This document shows, one piece after another, positions 13,259 to 25,558 of a stretch of DNA of 64,000 bases; the stretch's first letter is position 1; every line of letters begins with the position of its first letter. The notes beneath the pieces are model-generated. The model was not told the DNA's origin. It searched no databases and saw only the letters and a program-made list of their open reading frames with translations. Source of the DNA: Panorpa germanica (Eukaryota; Arthropoda; Insecta; Mecoptera; Panorpidae); the NCBI GenBank assembly GCA_963678705.1, contig OY783210.1, positions 14,447,331 to 14,511,330 on the forward strand, given 5' to 3'. The position numbers were made by a program, and so were the translations under genes.

Positions 13259-16252
13259 TAACATATTCATTATCATTAAGGCTGAAATATTATAAATACA
13301 AGTTAGTACTTTGTTTTGAGTTCAATTCCAAAACAACTTCTTGTAAGTGCCTCTTTGTCTAATAGATAAACTACGATGGATCGGCACGCATCTTACGTGA
13401 TATATTCATATCTCTTTCTATTCTGGACAATACTTTTGAAATTCATTTTAATTGAGTCAGTGACAATTAAGTCACCGTTTGGGTAACATCTAAAGTCACA
13501 AACTGGCCACCGCCCAATAAGTAACTGTCGATGAGTGCACCGCTCAATTATTCAAAATCTTCGATTTGTTTAATACACAACTACGTCGCAAGTGAATCCA
13601 AATATTGTTGTGGAATTATTTTAGACACTATACTTCAAGATTCCTTTGACTTTGAAACTACTAAAAATCACTACTAACGAATTGTCACATTACAGAGATC
13701 AAGCCATAGGTCACACTGCTTCTTCATCCTTTTTACATGACTTTCTCTAAATATTTGTAATGAAATTGCATGAAAGGCATGTCTCCAATGTGCGTCTAGG
13801 CTAATTCAAGGTAAAACCGTTATAAAATCATTGCAAGCCATATTTTTTCTCTGTTTTCTTAATTAATTGTCTTTTATTTCTTGGATTCCTCTTCTATAGT
13901 TCTTAACATCCCGTCTCCTTTTCTGAGCATCTGCGTTTGCGTTTGCCTACCTTAATTCCCTTGCATCTGACGCGGCTGCTGTTTCTTATTGTAGGTAGGT
14001 TTTACGCCCTGTTCACGTCTGCACACTTTTTCTTCATAGATTTACTCAGACGCTGAAACTGGATTTAGTTTCATTTTTTCTTGCTCTATATACCAGCATT
14101 AAATCAAGGTCTGCAACATGCGAATACGAATACGAATACTACTGATTCGGACTACAAATCATTTCTTAACCTGTTGCTTTCCAGGTTTGTGTTATATTTT
14201 TACAATCTGCACACCAGGAGTTCTTAAATATAGACAATGAAATGTGGAATATAAAATAGTTTATTAAAAACTCGTTTTTTAAATAGTAGCACGCTCATTA
14301 AGCTGGCAAGCAATATTGGGCATGACCAATATATCCATATTGATAATTTACCGTAAATTATTTACTACATTCGCGATTTTGTCACTTTTTTTCGTTTAGG
14401 AGCTATTAAGTTTTTTTTTTGAAAAAGTGAAAGCACAGGAATTTGCGGTAATTTTTAGCTTCGCAAACAGATCCATGTATTAAAAAATATTTAAAGAACA
14501 AAACAAGCAAGAATTGTTTTAATTAAAAATAAAAGAAAAAATTTGATTTAATTTATTTTGCTGCGTTTCCTTACAGCATTTCCAAATTTGGTGATTCAGC
14601 TGTTTAAGAGAAATTAAGACTGCTAAATATACTGTACTGCTAAAATACTGCAAAAGGTCTGGTATGCGGTTTTTGTTTTCAACTTGTGTAAGGCCAATAA
14701 GTGAAACATCAATTTGTTTTCCAATTCGAAAGATTTTTTTGGTTTCTTTCAAATATCTCGGCAATGACTGGTGTTATAACTTTGGCAGTTATTACCATTC
14801 TTAAAGATTACCAAATTTTGAACAAGTTTCTCTTTTTCAACTTTTCTCTAAATCCAATAGCAAGCGCGCCGTAGCGCCACGAAATTGGGTTTATTTTTGC
14901 AAGTTGAATGAATATAAAAACCAAGTTTTCTAAAATTATTACTCATCAGAGATGCTAGTTTAAATAATTCTTGAATAAAAGTTTTTAAACTAATTTTTAT
15001 ATTTATTAGGAAAAATAATATTTTGTTTTATGATGTAAAACTAATTGTTATTATTAAATCAGTGAAAACAGGGATTTTTTTTAGCTGTAGCGTATATATC
15101 ATCAGCAGAATAATTAATTTTTTCGTCGTCTGTTAACATTTTTTAAATTACATTTCCATTTTTATTCTATTTGCTATGACTACTGCTATGATATTGAAAT
15201 TATATGAAGCCAACACTAAAGAAAACTTTGCACATTAAGTGCAATTCCTTCTTTATATTTAGAACCACTGGTAAAACCCTGCATCAGCAACTATACTTAG
15301 AAAACCAGACAACCACTTATAGTATATCTCTCTCACTCTTCACATCTCTCATTCCCTTTCTAACACCATGTTAAATCAAACTATGGGTAAATCTAATTTT
15401 AATTCAATGGTATTTTACGCTTCGTCGATAGAAAACTAAACCAATACATGCATTACATCAACAAATCGATAATAAAACAATATTGGTAATTGAATTAGTG
15501 ATTGCAATCGTATTCTCTTTATCTTATTAACAAATACTGATTTTTTTTTATATTTCTGATTTCCAGCTGTGTCCTACAAGGTCTATATTGTTAAATCACA
15601 ATTAAATTACGTGATATAATTTTTCAATTATTATGTAAATTTTTAGAAACAATGGCGTATGATTACAATGTATTGTCTAACGTCTTATACGTCTAACGTC
15701 TAACGTCTTACGTGAATAACTTGAGTGAACGTACTTAAATCTATGTAACAATATGTAATAAAACTTTCTTATTTTTTTATTGTTTATACAATGGATTAAT
15801 AATATATTATGAGCAGCGTGCGTGAAGAGAAATGAGCCAATGATAAATAATGCACATTTCATTTTATTTACTGAATTGTGTAACTCCATATGACAGCATT
15901 TAAGAATATTCCCATTGTTTTAGTTTTAATTTTATTTTTTAGTTGTAGTAGTGAGAGAGACATCTAAGAAAAATGGAAACTTGTCGAATATCGCTGGATG
16001 TATACAAGTCCAATATGTTTTTTCACAAAACTCAATATTCATGCTCGTTTCACAATCGTTTACATGCAAAGTACGTTGCTTTAGACAGTGGTGCTATATT
16101 TCTTAACATAGTGATTGTATATAGTCGGTACATTTGCAGATATTGAGCATCTAGTCTAGAAAGTGAGAGCTCTCTGATTGGACTTCAAAAATTAAATCAA
16201 AGAAACTTCTTGTTGCCTAGACAGTACAAAAGTATGTGTCTAAACAACGTGA
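13259..16252. other. AT-rich spacer with minor repeats
   Basis: No gene was recognised. A GC-richer patch at 13910-14060 and a segment at 14510-14900 with several short ORFs look like old repeats, but their family could not be named. A short tandem array lies at 15675-15713. Confidence 0.35.
15675..15713. repeat. Short 7-bp (CGTCTAA-like) tandem repeat
   Basis: GTCTAAC and GTCTTAC variants repeat about five times over 39 bp. It is a small minisatellite with no evident function. The unit is not the insect telomere repeat TTAGG. Confidence 0.6.
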
Positions 16253-16260
16253 TACACAAC

Positions 16261-17253
16261 CACTGGCGTAGCTAGGTATGGGCGAGTCGGTGCAGTGCAC
16301 CGGGGCCCCCAAGCCCAGGGGGCCCTCGGACTTTTATAACTTATATTTATATTTTAACGGTTTCACAGTGAAGTAATACTCTTAGTAAATAGTTATTCCC
16401 GACAATGCATACAAAACTTTTATAACAAAAACATAAACAATAACAAAAATTCTAAATAGGAATGAATTTTTTTTATTGAGAGTGTATTTCATACTCACTT
16501 GTGTACAAATTTATCGCTGAACATGAGGGAGGGGAAAGCATGGACCAGGCAAGGGTCTAAGTCTATTACGTAATTCTCTCAGGCAGAGGTACGCATTCTA
16601 GAGTTGTTTATGTTGAGATTAAGTTGAAACAAAAGTAGCTGCAGGATTGTACTTAGAGTCTTAGAGCGCAATATCGCTAACAATATACAGAAAAGACAGA
16701 TGTATATTTCCTTTGGTCTACTATTAAAACATCATAACAATTGATCTGGATAAGATAGAAGGAGTGACATAAGTGCACATAATTTTTTGCAAAATAGTGT
16801 ACCCGCTAGTCAAGAAAGTACTATATTCCAGTCCGCGTGTTTGCCACCCTTGCCTTCGGATAGGGGTCAGTTTTACTTTCTTCCCTCGGTGTGTAATATA
16901 CTATTAATGTTTTATGTACAATAAATGTTTTACATACATACATACATGCATACATCTTTTGATTTACTTCGTTTTATTGATTAATACCATTATTATAAAT
17001 CCAAGTATACGTTCTTAAACTCTTCACCTAGGCGATCACTAAAGCTCACACAAGACACACATACACATACATGTAGTAAGTAGTTTTGCTGTGCCATGTA
17101 GTGCACGATAAAAAGCTGATGATAAACTAATAGCTTTGTACCTTTAAAGTATTTATATATATTTATATCTGACTTGAAAAACCTAAACAGTTTAGTTAGG
17201 GGCACAGATTTTTTTTTTACACCGGGGCCCTTGGTTACCTAGCTACGCCACTG
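16261..17253. mobile_element. hAT-type non-autonomous element with perfect 8-bp target duplication
   Basis: The left end is CACTGGCGTAGCTAGGTA and the right end is the inverse of CAGTGGCGTAGCTAGGTA, matching at 17 of 18 positions. Directly flanking both ends is TACACAAC (16253-16260 and 17254-17261), a perfect 8-bp duplication, which is the hallmark of hAT insertion. The CAGTGGCG-type TIR also fits hAT. GGGGCCC-rich subterminal sequence is present at both ends. The 993-bp interior has only short ORFs and no recognisable transposase, so mobilisation would depend on an element elsewhere. The intact duplication suggests a fairly recent insertion. Confidence 0.9.
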
Positions 17254-17261
17254 TACACAAC

Positions 17262-18050
17262 GGGTGCATCCCAATACTTTTTCGAGAATTCTTTTTACAG
17301 TGTAGACACAAAATAAAACAACAATGAGTGCCTCTTAATTAATTTTAGAGAGCACAAATTATCGTCTGCTGCCACATCGAACAACAACGGTACAAATCAG
17401 CAATATTTTAAAATAATTGATGAATTACTTTACCAGCATATTATTAATCGTAGTTATCAATCAAATACGAATACTTCCGAGTATTCTCGAAGCACAGAAC
17501 ATATCATTACGCATCGTAATTTACATATCGAATAATAATAACGGTACATTTAACTCATTAAGTTTTTTGAATGAAAAACAAAACTAGAAATTGTAATAAT
17601 AAATCGCATCGTTTCTCTAATTGCTATTCTAATACGTGTTTATACATTTTTTTCTTAATAAATGAAGTTGTGATTTCGACGTATTTGGTCGTAAAATATT
17701 ATTACAGCCTCGGGGCCCATGTTTATTAAATCATTAAGTAATTATAATAATTTAATTATTTATTTTATCAGAGTTAAATAAAATAAAGTAATTCGACACG
17801 TTTGAGTTCAAGGTTTCAGTCGAACAATGAATTTGCATTTGCATGTCATTAGGGGCCCCAGGATTTAGATGAAGCAATCGTATTGAGCAAGCATGAAAGA
17901 TGAAGCAGACAATTAATCATTAAATGTTTAATGTATTAATGTTAATATATAAAAAGATAGTAATTAGAAAAATATAATGGACATGTACATAACACATACT
18001 ATGTATTGTGAGTTATATTATCAATTTTAAGAGTATTAAAATATCGTTCA
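17262..18050. other. AT-rich spacer
   Basis: Two short GGGGCCC-containing motifs (near 17711 and 17852) recall the subterminal sequence of the hAT element just upstream. They have no paired ends and are not called as elements. Confidence 0.35.
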
Positions 18051-18117
18051 GAACCTGGATTCGATCCCAGATCTTTTGTTTAATGTATAGACATTTTTCA
18101 AATAAACTACCTCTGAC
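18051..18117 (-). repeat. tRNA-like A box / B box pair, probable degenerate SINE head
   Basis: On the minus strand GGTCAGAGGTAG (A-box-like) is followed about 40 bases later by GGGATCGAATCC (B-box-like, near 18060). This spacing and these motifs fit an RNA polymerase III promoter from a tRNA-derived SINE. The stems do not form a full tRNA cloverleaf by eye, so it is not called as a tRNA gene. Confidence 0.35.
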
Positions 18118-18625
18118 CGATAAGATATTCTCATTTTTAATCAGAGATATGAGTGTTTGTATAGCATTCCTAACCCTATTCATTGGTACTGCACCAATTT
18201 TGTGTGTAAAATAGGATTGGCTCAAACTAACCTTTATTTAGACCCCTATTTTGTAACTGCTTAATAACTGGCGTCCGTTTACTACAGAAGTTTTTTTAAA
18301 GAAATATATATTCTAATTTAGGTTACTTATGCCTGTTTCAAGATATGTGACTTATTTTGCTCTTAAGGTTGGCATATATTTTTGGGTTACATGGACTAAT
18401 TTAGAAAATATAAGACTTTAAAATATTGCCAGAAGTTAATGGTCACTTTTAGTTACCACTTTAGTGCAAAAGTTTAATCGCTAATTTCGTCCAGCTCTCG
18501 CTATCTCGATTACTTATATTTTCTGTGACGTCATACGCAGAGCTAACAGAAGCGGTAAAACTGAAATTCAAATTTTGAACAACTATATGTCCATCAACTG
18601 TTAGATATTTAAATTTAAAAAAACG

Positions 18626-18628
<3 letters not shown>

Positions 18629-18700
<72 letters not shown>
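18629..18700. repeat. (AT)n microsatellite
   Basis: An uninterrupted AT dinucleotide run of about 72 bases. It accounts for a spurious minus-strand Tyr-Ile ORF. Confidence 0.97.
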
Positions 18701-18703
<3 letters not shown>

Positions 18704-19371
18704 CCTATATTTCAACCAAAAATTAAAAAAACGATGACTATCTTCAATATGCCCGCTGCATACTTATGATTCATATTTTCTTAGAAGATTTCCAAAGGTA
18801 TATCAGTTTTACAATAAGAAATTAAACGTTATCGATAAGTAAACTACCGTAAAATAGGCCTACCGCGTTATCTTAACAAACACATTGTTAACTTTATGAA
18901 AATAGAACAATAGATAACATCATTTGTGTAACACCTTATCAACAGTAAAATAATTTGGTCACTAACTTGAAAACAAAGATACACTTATTTAAAAAATATT
19001 CTACCCACTTAAAACTGAATTACAAATCGTTCTAGAATGCTCCCATTGTTTAAATTTAATAACAATTATTAAAAAATAACCTAAATATTTATCATATTTG
19101 TGTTGAGATAGAAAGAGAAAGTATGCCAAAGTGATAAGGACAGATAATGAGACATGAATGGGTGTAGTAACAGGCAGGAAGGACGTGGGCGTAATTGATA
19201 TATCAATTAATTATTTTCGTTAATTATTCTTTTGAAACGAATGTCATATTTTTAAAGGTATATTGTTACATAATTTTAAAATAAAATAGTAATAAAATAA
19301 TAATAGACAGAAATGTAATTATTATTGTTTGAAAGGTCTGTCTGTCTAAATCTTGATCGGAGTAGCGGTGA

Positions 19372-19493
19372 ACCATGTCTTAATTTCTACGGAACTGAAC
19401 CATATATTGATAAAGTTGTCTATCAGGATATCAAATATCCCATTAATTTAAAAATGTGCAATATATTATGAGATATTAACAATTAAGATGGTC
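19372..19493 (+). mobile_element. Family B element, copy 5, left part, interrupted by a LINE
   Basis: TGTCTTAATTTCTA, ATATTGATAAAG and GAGATATTAACAATTAA follow the same order as in the left half of the full family-B copies, with divergence. The match stops at 19493, where a LINE tail is inserted, and resumes at 20059. Confidence 0.65.
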
Positions 19494-20058
19494 TTTATTT
19501 TTTTTTTTATTTAAAAATTTAGAAATTGAGATGAAAGTGAAATTACCTTCATATGAAATTTTTAATATAATCAAAAAATTAAACTTCAATTCGAGAAACA
19601 CAAAAGTCAAACGTCAGTTAAAAGGAAGAGATTATTATATGTTACATCCAAATTTAAGTAAGAAAAGATGGTTTAGAAATGAGCAAAATTATATCAACTA
19701 TAATCAGAATCAAAAGTAATCATTGCAAAACTCCAGCTCACCTGTACAAAATTAATATTAAATCTGACGATAGATGTCAATGTTGTGAAGAAGGAACTTT
19801 GGATCATATTATATTTGAATGCATAAATTATAGTTTAGAAAGATCAAAATTCAATAGTGAAATATTAGATGTGATTAAAACTTTTCCTGTTAATACTAAA
19901 TTTTTGTTAAGTGATTCAAAATTAATTAGTGAATTTTTTAAATATTTAGAAATTTGTAAAATTGAATTATAAATTATAAAAGATGTATAAAAAATGTTTG
20001 ATGGTGGCTATGACGAATAAAAGTCAAGGCAAATAAATAAATAAATATAAAAAAAAAA
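19494..20058 (+). mobile_element. 5'-truncated non-LTR retrotransposon tail (LINE family L1), inserted in family B
   Basis: The insertion is bounded by near-identical 10-base repeats TAAGATGGTC (19484-19493) and TAAGATAGTC (20059-20068), a target-site duplication within a family-B element. It ends in an AAATA-rich tail, typical of LINE insertion. The coding remnant covers the extreme C terminus of the reverse-transcriptase ORF in two frames (19531 onward, then 19679-19969), so there is a one-base frameshift near 19680. The second part has PAHLYKI and a Cys/His finger, C-Q-C-(C)-E-E-G-T-L-D-H-x5-C, as in insect LINE ORF2 ends. The copy at 37308 is very similar. Confidence 0.85.
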
Positions 20059-20130
20059 TAAGATAGTCAATTTGTCCCTTTAATCATTTAAACTTTTTAT
20101 AAACCCTTTTTCATATTTTTATTTCATACT
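20059..20130 (+). mobile_element. Family B element, copy 5, continuation after LINE insertion
   Basis: The sequence after the LINE resumes the family-B order: the duplicated TAAGATAGTC, then TTGTCCCTTTAATCATT, corresponding to AGTCATTTTGTCTCTTTA in the intact copy. Similarity fades after about 20130 and the right end was not found. Confidence 0.5.
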
Positions 20131-20384
20131 TTTAGCAGATTTGTATCAACACTTTTGAACGTTACACTTTTCAAAACGGACGCGGGACAGTGTGGGTCAA
20201 ATGACATTGTGGTTTTACGGTTGGTGAGCCTGAGATAAATGAAAACAGAGAGGACAGTCTGACAGTGAAACCACAAACGTCAGCATATTACAATCTACAT
20301 GCTCAACGCTTCGCAAGTACAACAAACATGATGACAGGTAGAAGTAGGGATGATCACGAGACAGAAAATGTTGGAATCGATCGA

Positions 20385-20742
20385 CGGTTTCACATCAGAC
20401 ATACAGTTTTGAGTACAGTTCTGTTATCAAAAAACAAAACACTGAACAGATTGGTTTTGTTTTTAGTGTTTTTTAGTGTGCCCCATAAAAATTATAAACA
20501 TGATAAACAACAACTGACAAGTGTAAATGTTCACAAAAAACAAAACTGCGTGTGCAAACCAAGCAGACTAAAAAACAACAATAAACGTGTTTTCCTTAGA
20601 ACTTATTTGTTTTCTAAAACAGCAACAAAAGACAAAAATGTTTTAAGAAGTGTCTCTTTGGTGTAAACATTGATGTTTTCGTTCAGAAAAAAAAGTTTTT
20701 ATTCGTGTTTTATTGAACTGTCTCTCTGGTGTGAAACCGGCA
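20385..20742 (+). mobile_element. Family C non-autonomous TIR element, copy 1
   Basis: The left end CGGTTTCACATCAGACATA and right end TCTCTCTGGTGTGAAACCGG are imperfect inverted repeats. The interior matches the copy at 42645, for example CCCATAAAAATTATAAACAT and ACTGTCTCTTTGGTGTAAAC. The 133-codon plus-strand frame over 20265-20666 is an accident of this A-rich repeat, because other copies do not keep it. Confidence 0.8.
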
Positions 20743-21410
20743 CACGGAGAATATAATGATGTATACCCTCTGTACACAGTTATGTGTATTTAAGGTTTAT
20801 TTAACGTAAAAAACTACCCTGGTGCACTCGGACACAGATCCTAAAAGAATTAGATAGTAACTTAGAATTAGATTCGGCCGTCATTTCTCTTGAACTGTCC
20901 AAGTTCAACTAACTATTGCGATAATTATGAGAACAGCAATATCTAACAGGCTTTGAAGAGAGCAAACAGTACACTTTTTAGAAAAATACACATTTTTCCA
21001 ATAAGATTGTACAACTCTATTCACTTATTTTTCACACATCATATTCACATTTTCTCAAGTCACACTTAACGGCCAGGCTCTAAACTTTTTAACCTACTGG
21101 ATTACGAATTCGATATGAATAAATCGATATCGATTTAAAAAGTATCGATGCATATATCGCTTTTTATTTCACTAGTACTCGTAATGATCATATAGACGGA
21201 CGTACGCGGAATTTGAAATCTGAAATAGAGACTCCTGGAACCCGAATCAAGCGGAGATGTGCACAACAAAGTACACAATCAGGGTTAGAATTACAAAAAA
21301 AAAAGAAGAAATCAACAATTGCTGACCAACAGACATGTGTTTCCTTGATAACAACAAGCTGTAGTTGACATTTTTGTAATAAGGATATTGGTTATAAAAA
21401 TTTCACTTAC
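20743..21410. other. AT-rich spacer
   Basis: No repeat family or exon was recognised in this interval. Confidence 0.35.
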
Positions 21411-21449
21411 CTAGGCCGTTTTTAATCAGTTAGCACCTGCAGCTGATTC
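21411..21449 (-). CDS. Candidate small exon with in-frame stop (exon B)
   Basis: Minus strand: a strong acceptor (TTATTTATTTTCAG) precedes the exon and a consensus donor TAG|GTAAGT follows. The exon is 39 bases. In the frame continuing exon A (21604-21685) it reads ESAAGAN then TGA (stop at 21428-21426), leaving 15 untranslated bases before the donor. All three frames contain stops, so it is either the last coding exon with a 3'UTR intron or a non-coding exon. The splice sites are among the best in the window. The host protein is not recognised. Confidence 0.4.
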
Positions 21450-21603
21450 CTGAAAATAAATAAGAAAAATTAAAAATCATTTTAATGTATTATATATTTA
21501 TGGAGTTATAAAACTTAATAGCACAATTGTTCATTCGTTTTACTAATTCAACTAATTACATAAATAATAAATAAGTGAATAATGAATCAGCTAGCTAATT
21601 AAC

Positions 21604-21685
21604 CTGGAATTGCGATGTTTTTGCAGCCTGATGTAATGCATCGTGATACGTGATGCCCATCATGAGGGGACAACACCTGATCATT
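21604..21685 (-). CDS. Candidate penultimate coding exon (exon A)
   Basis: Minus strand: acceptor ATATATTTGCAG, then 82 bases, then a weak donor CCAG|GTTAAT. The preferred frame needs a phase-2 intron upstream and gives 27 codons containing MGITYHDALHQAAKTSQFQ, ending in phase 0. That joins in frame to ESAAGAN-stop of exon B. A second frame is also open through exon A, so the choice rests on the join. Protein not recognised. The weak donor is the main doubt. Confidence 0.35.
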
Positions 21686-22623
21686 CTGCAAATATATCTA
21701 ATCAGCGTGTGAAGGACAAAATATCAATATTTATATAATCGTTAGTAGCGGGGTGGAATTTACTTATAGTATGAATATATTCACAACTCATTTGTCTAAT
21801 TACGGTCGTAAACAACACATTTTTTTTGATTATATGAATATAAATATTTATCTCATGTTTTCTTTGTCTCTTCATCTCTTTGTCACCTCAGATTAAAACC
21901 ATTTCTGCTCTGGCGTTACTTTTCTTTCTTAGCGTATTTTTAAGTATTTATTTAAGTCCCTAAAAACTAGACAATATTCACGCATCTCCATTAGTGGCAA
22001 TGCAACACTTGTTTTCATAATCCATCATTAAAAAGTATTTGTTTTATTTGAGTTACCGTATAAAGCGACGGTAATTTTAAAAAAGGCAAGGTGTCAAAAT
22101 AAAGAGTGTTTACACAATGTCAAAATGTCCTCAAGTTTACGTAATCTCCGGACTGGACTGTCCATAATACACTTGTGTTACACCTACAATTAAGAATTAG
22201 AATTTTAATCACCTGATAAACCTATATATATCATCATTAAATTAAGTAGAGAAACAGGTTTAAACTTGAATCTACTAATCTACAGGTGTGACAGAGATTA
22301 ATAGGAGGAAGTTATGAGCACACAAATACACACAAACGAATACATATATATTCGTACGCCCGGTGGAATTACAAAATATAATTGTTCTGACATTAGAATA
22401 ATTAGATGTCATTAAACCTACACTGATGGAATCTTTAGAAATATTAGATTAGTCTTAGAACTGTTTTTAGAATACTTTTACCTAAATAATAAAAAAAGAC
22501 AATAAAATTTAATGTTTAACAATAAAGCTTGTAGTATAACTGAATTAAAAAATGAAAATATGGGATAGTTATTATAATATTATATAAAGGAGCAAATGGG
22601 GAGGGGCAAGGCGAGGAATAGTT
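21686..22623. other. AT-rich spacer
   Basis: No exon with paired splice sites and no transposon ends were found. A small palindrome CGAATACATATATATTCG lies near 22337. Confidence 0.35.
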
Positions 22624-22823
22624 AATGCACCGTGGTATATCCGCAATAACGACATCATAGAGACCTGAAGATTAACACAGTAGGAGAAGAAATCAAATCT
22701 ATAGCAGCAAAGCACGAGTTGAGACTTCGTAACCCCGAAACCATCGCCGTGACGCAAATGTTGCTTGATAGTAATGATATTCGAAGACTTCGCAGGACTA
22801 AACCCTCGGACCTAGTAACCTAA
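22624..22823 (+). pseudogene. C-terminal tail of a jockey-like LINE reverse-transcriptase ORF (family L3)
   Basis: The translation begins NAPWYIRNNDII. After a one-base frameshift near 22659 it continues RDLKINTVGEEIK and ends with DIRRLRRTKPSDLVT and a stop (22821-22823). The WY(V/I)RN motif and the RRLRRxKPSDL end are characteristic of jockey-type ORF2 C termini in insects. The upstream polymerase is absent, as in a 5'-truncated insertion. The following A/T-rich bases are probably its 3'UTR. Confidence 0.8.
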
Positions 22824-25558
22824 TCATGTAAAATTGTTCATTGGAGCAATCTCTACCACCCCGTGTAATTATAGAAATGTAAGCCTCTAAATAAGTATAT
22901 CTAAACTTAGTTATAGTATTATAGGCAATAAAAAATATATATGTAAGTTACCGTTTTTCCGATTTGTTATCTTTGATTACTTAAAAAGATTATCTCAAGG
23001 ATTAAAGTCAAAATTAAGATTTTTATTTTACGTATAAATAAAATATTGCATGTGTCGCACAACAAACGTTCTATTAATTGAAAGGTCAATCCGCGATGCA
23101 AAACCCAACTTCAGTATAATCCAAACCCATGGACTTTTTTTCTTCACTAACATTCTATGTAAATTTTACAATAATTTTGCAATAATTAATATAATTATTT
23201 CATAATCAATTAAATAATATTTCATATATATTTTTTTATCAGATTTCTTAATTTGCAAGTTTTCCTTGTGAATGTTGTTTTCAATTAAATATAAAATGAA
23301 GAAGAAGAAGATATCACCTTTAGAATGTATTATATTTTTTCTATCAGATGTTTACTTGCCGCTGCCAGAGGTCATCAGTCATCTACAAAGAGATCCAGTA
23401 TAAACATAAATCAATTGCGAGAGATATAGGTTCAGGTTCGTTCGCGTTGAATAGACGCGCGCGCACTTGTGTTGTATTATGAGTGAACCAAAGAGAATTA
23501 GCCAAGGTTTTTATTTGTAATTAACGAACCAAAGAATTAGTCAATAGTTTTTTCTGAGTGTTATGCATATAGCGTTGCTCGTTGGTAAATGAACACTTGC
23601 ATGGAAAGTGAAAATATATTTTGAATATTAATGGTTTTTAATTAAATTTTTTTAAAGCTTTAATAAAGCGTAACTGATTATTACCATGGACGTGAATATA
23701 TTTCTAATTAGTTTTATCATTTGTTTTGTTTCACTTTGTAAAATATAACGAAATTACTTAATAATAATTTGTTTATTTAAATACTTAATTATTTAGTATG
23801 CATACAGGTGGATGTGACAGAATTGTAGGTTTGTTACACGTTGTAAATTTTTCACGCGCTTTCTCTACTTTTTTCATGCCAATGAAGTTTACAATTTATT
23901 CCTCAATATTAACCAGATGTATCGGTCATCGTACCGTACCATTTTAGTTAGGCAGCTATTTTTTTTCGTTTACAGGGCCGCTCCAATCGCCCACAATCTG
24001 TATATCTTGAAAACTATAACAGTGACATAAATTTTCTAAAGAATTTCTAAAAAAGTTATAAGCTAAAATAAATTTTGTTCTCGCAAACGAAGTTAAACAA
24101 TAATTATGTTTGTAATAAATTAAGTGAGTTACATTTTTAAACGAATGCGTTTTTAAAAGACCATCTGAAATCTGAAAAAATCGACGAAAAGTGTATAGAA
24201 ACTGTTGAATTTTTCCTTTCCGCAGCGGTAATTTTAGTATCAATAGAAAAACGCAATATTTTCATGAAAAGTGCTGATATTTTTATTTTAATCTAAAGTA
24301 GAAACTCTGATGTTAGTAATGAAACACAATATCTGCTAAATGTTACCGAAATATTGCGATTTTATATTGATTAATCTAATTTAGCTATAACAAACCTATC
24401 CATTACCAAATATTTCTGTGTTTTTTATTTGGTTTCATTTATATAAAATGTTACATGCATTTAAGATAATATCCATGGCTAGCGTTTGGCGGATATGCTT
24501 TTTGAATTTATTCAAAATACTTTTTGTGTTTAAAAAATATTTATGGCCTTCATATACTTAAGCTTATAAGTAAAAAAATGTATAATTGAATAAAAACATT
24601 CAATATTTGAAACTCGTTGTTTGGCTTGCGGTAATACGTGAATCCGGAGGTTAAAGGTTACTAGGTAACATATTCTACAATTTTGTAAATATTAACTTTT
24701 ACTTAACTCTTTTATGATAAAAGAATAAGAAACCTTACAAAAATCCTCTCCGATTTCTTTATGAAATATTATATAACATTTTAAAATTAAAGAACTCTCT
24801 ACAAAATAAATAAGTCTTGGCAACCCTGAAGTATCATTGTATTCCATGTATGAACTTTATTTTTGATTTTTAAAACTTGAGCTTCATTTTACCTAAAAAA
24901 CACACTGCATTTTTCGTCAGATTAATCGGGAACCCCGAAATCGTTTTCGCCACTGTCTAAAGTGGCTCTGAGTACAAATCAGGTATCAATAAATCAAATA
25001 ATAATATACCTGCCTCATTACCACAAGAATTTCACACACAAATACGGTATTTCGTGTAGCATAGAGACCAGTACGCCCACTACATACATTTTTTGAAACA
25101 AAACAGTGAACACTTCTGTTTCTATATGTCATTCACAACAGGTAGGAGTGTCATACATCAAGTTTAACACGACATGATTTTCAAAACAACTAATGACATA
25201 ATTTACCAGCGTTACTAAAGAGATGAACATTTCCATTGATATATGATCCACATTATATGTTATACATTTAAATTTATTTTATCTTTATTAGTAATCAATT
25301 TAAATTTATTAGTAATATCACTTAACAAACCGTCGTATCGTCGTTGATTTAAGGTACACGTCCACATACCACCATAGAAGTCATTGAACACAAGCCATAT
25401 TAAAAGAAACAGCAAACGTGCAAGTATCAAATGGGTTTTACTATTATTTCTATTGATAATCATTTATTTCCAGTGGATCAAGAGTATACATCGTATCATT
25501 ACTAGTGGAGGTGAAGTTTGTTTCCATGTCAACTTATATAAGCACGTTTTATTATTCT
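22824..25558. other. AT-rich spacer with a few GC-richer patches
   Basis: A CG-rich patch at 23440-23485 (containing GACGCGCGCGCAC) is followed by ATGAGTGAACC. On the minus strand, ATGACTGATGACC lies just below an acceptor-like CTCTTTGTAG near 23384. Either could mark a transcription start, but the evidence is thin. The patch at 24900-25090 looks like old repeat. Nothing else was recognised. Confidence 0.3.

Noticed and set aside
18461-18715. Minus-strand ORF rich in Tyr-Ile
   Set aside because: Produced by the (AT)n microsatellite.
20265-20666. 133-codon plus-strand ORF
   Set aside because: It lies largely within a family-C transposable element and is not kept open in the other copies.
24900-25090. 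Minus-strand exon reading GRTGLYATRNTVFVCEILVV
   Set aside because: A donor-like GTATAT is present, but the region looks like an old dispersed repeat and the acceptor choice is arbitrary.
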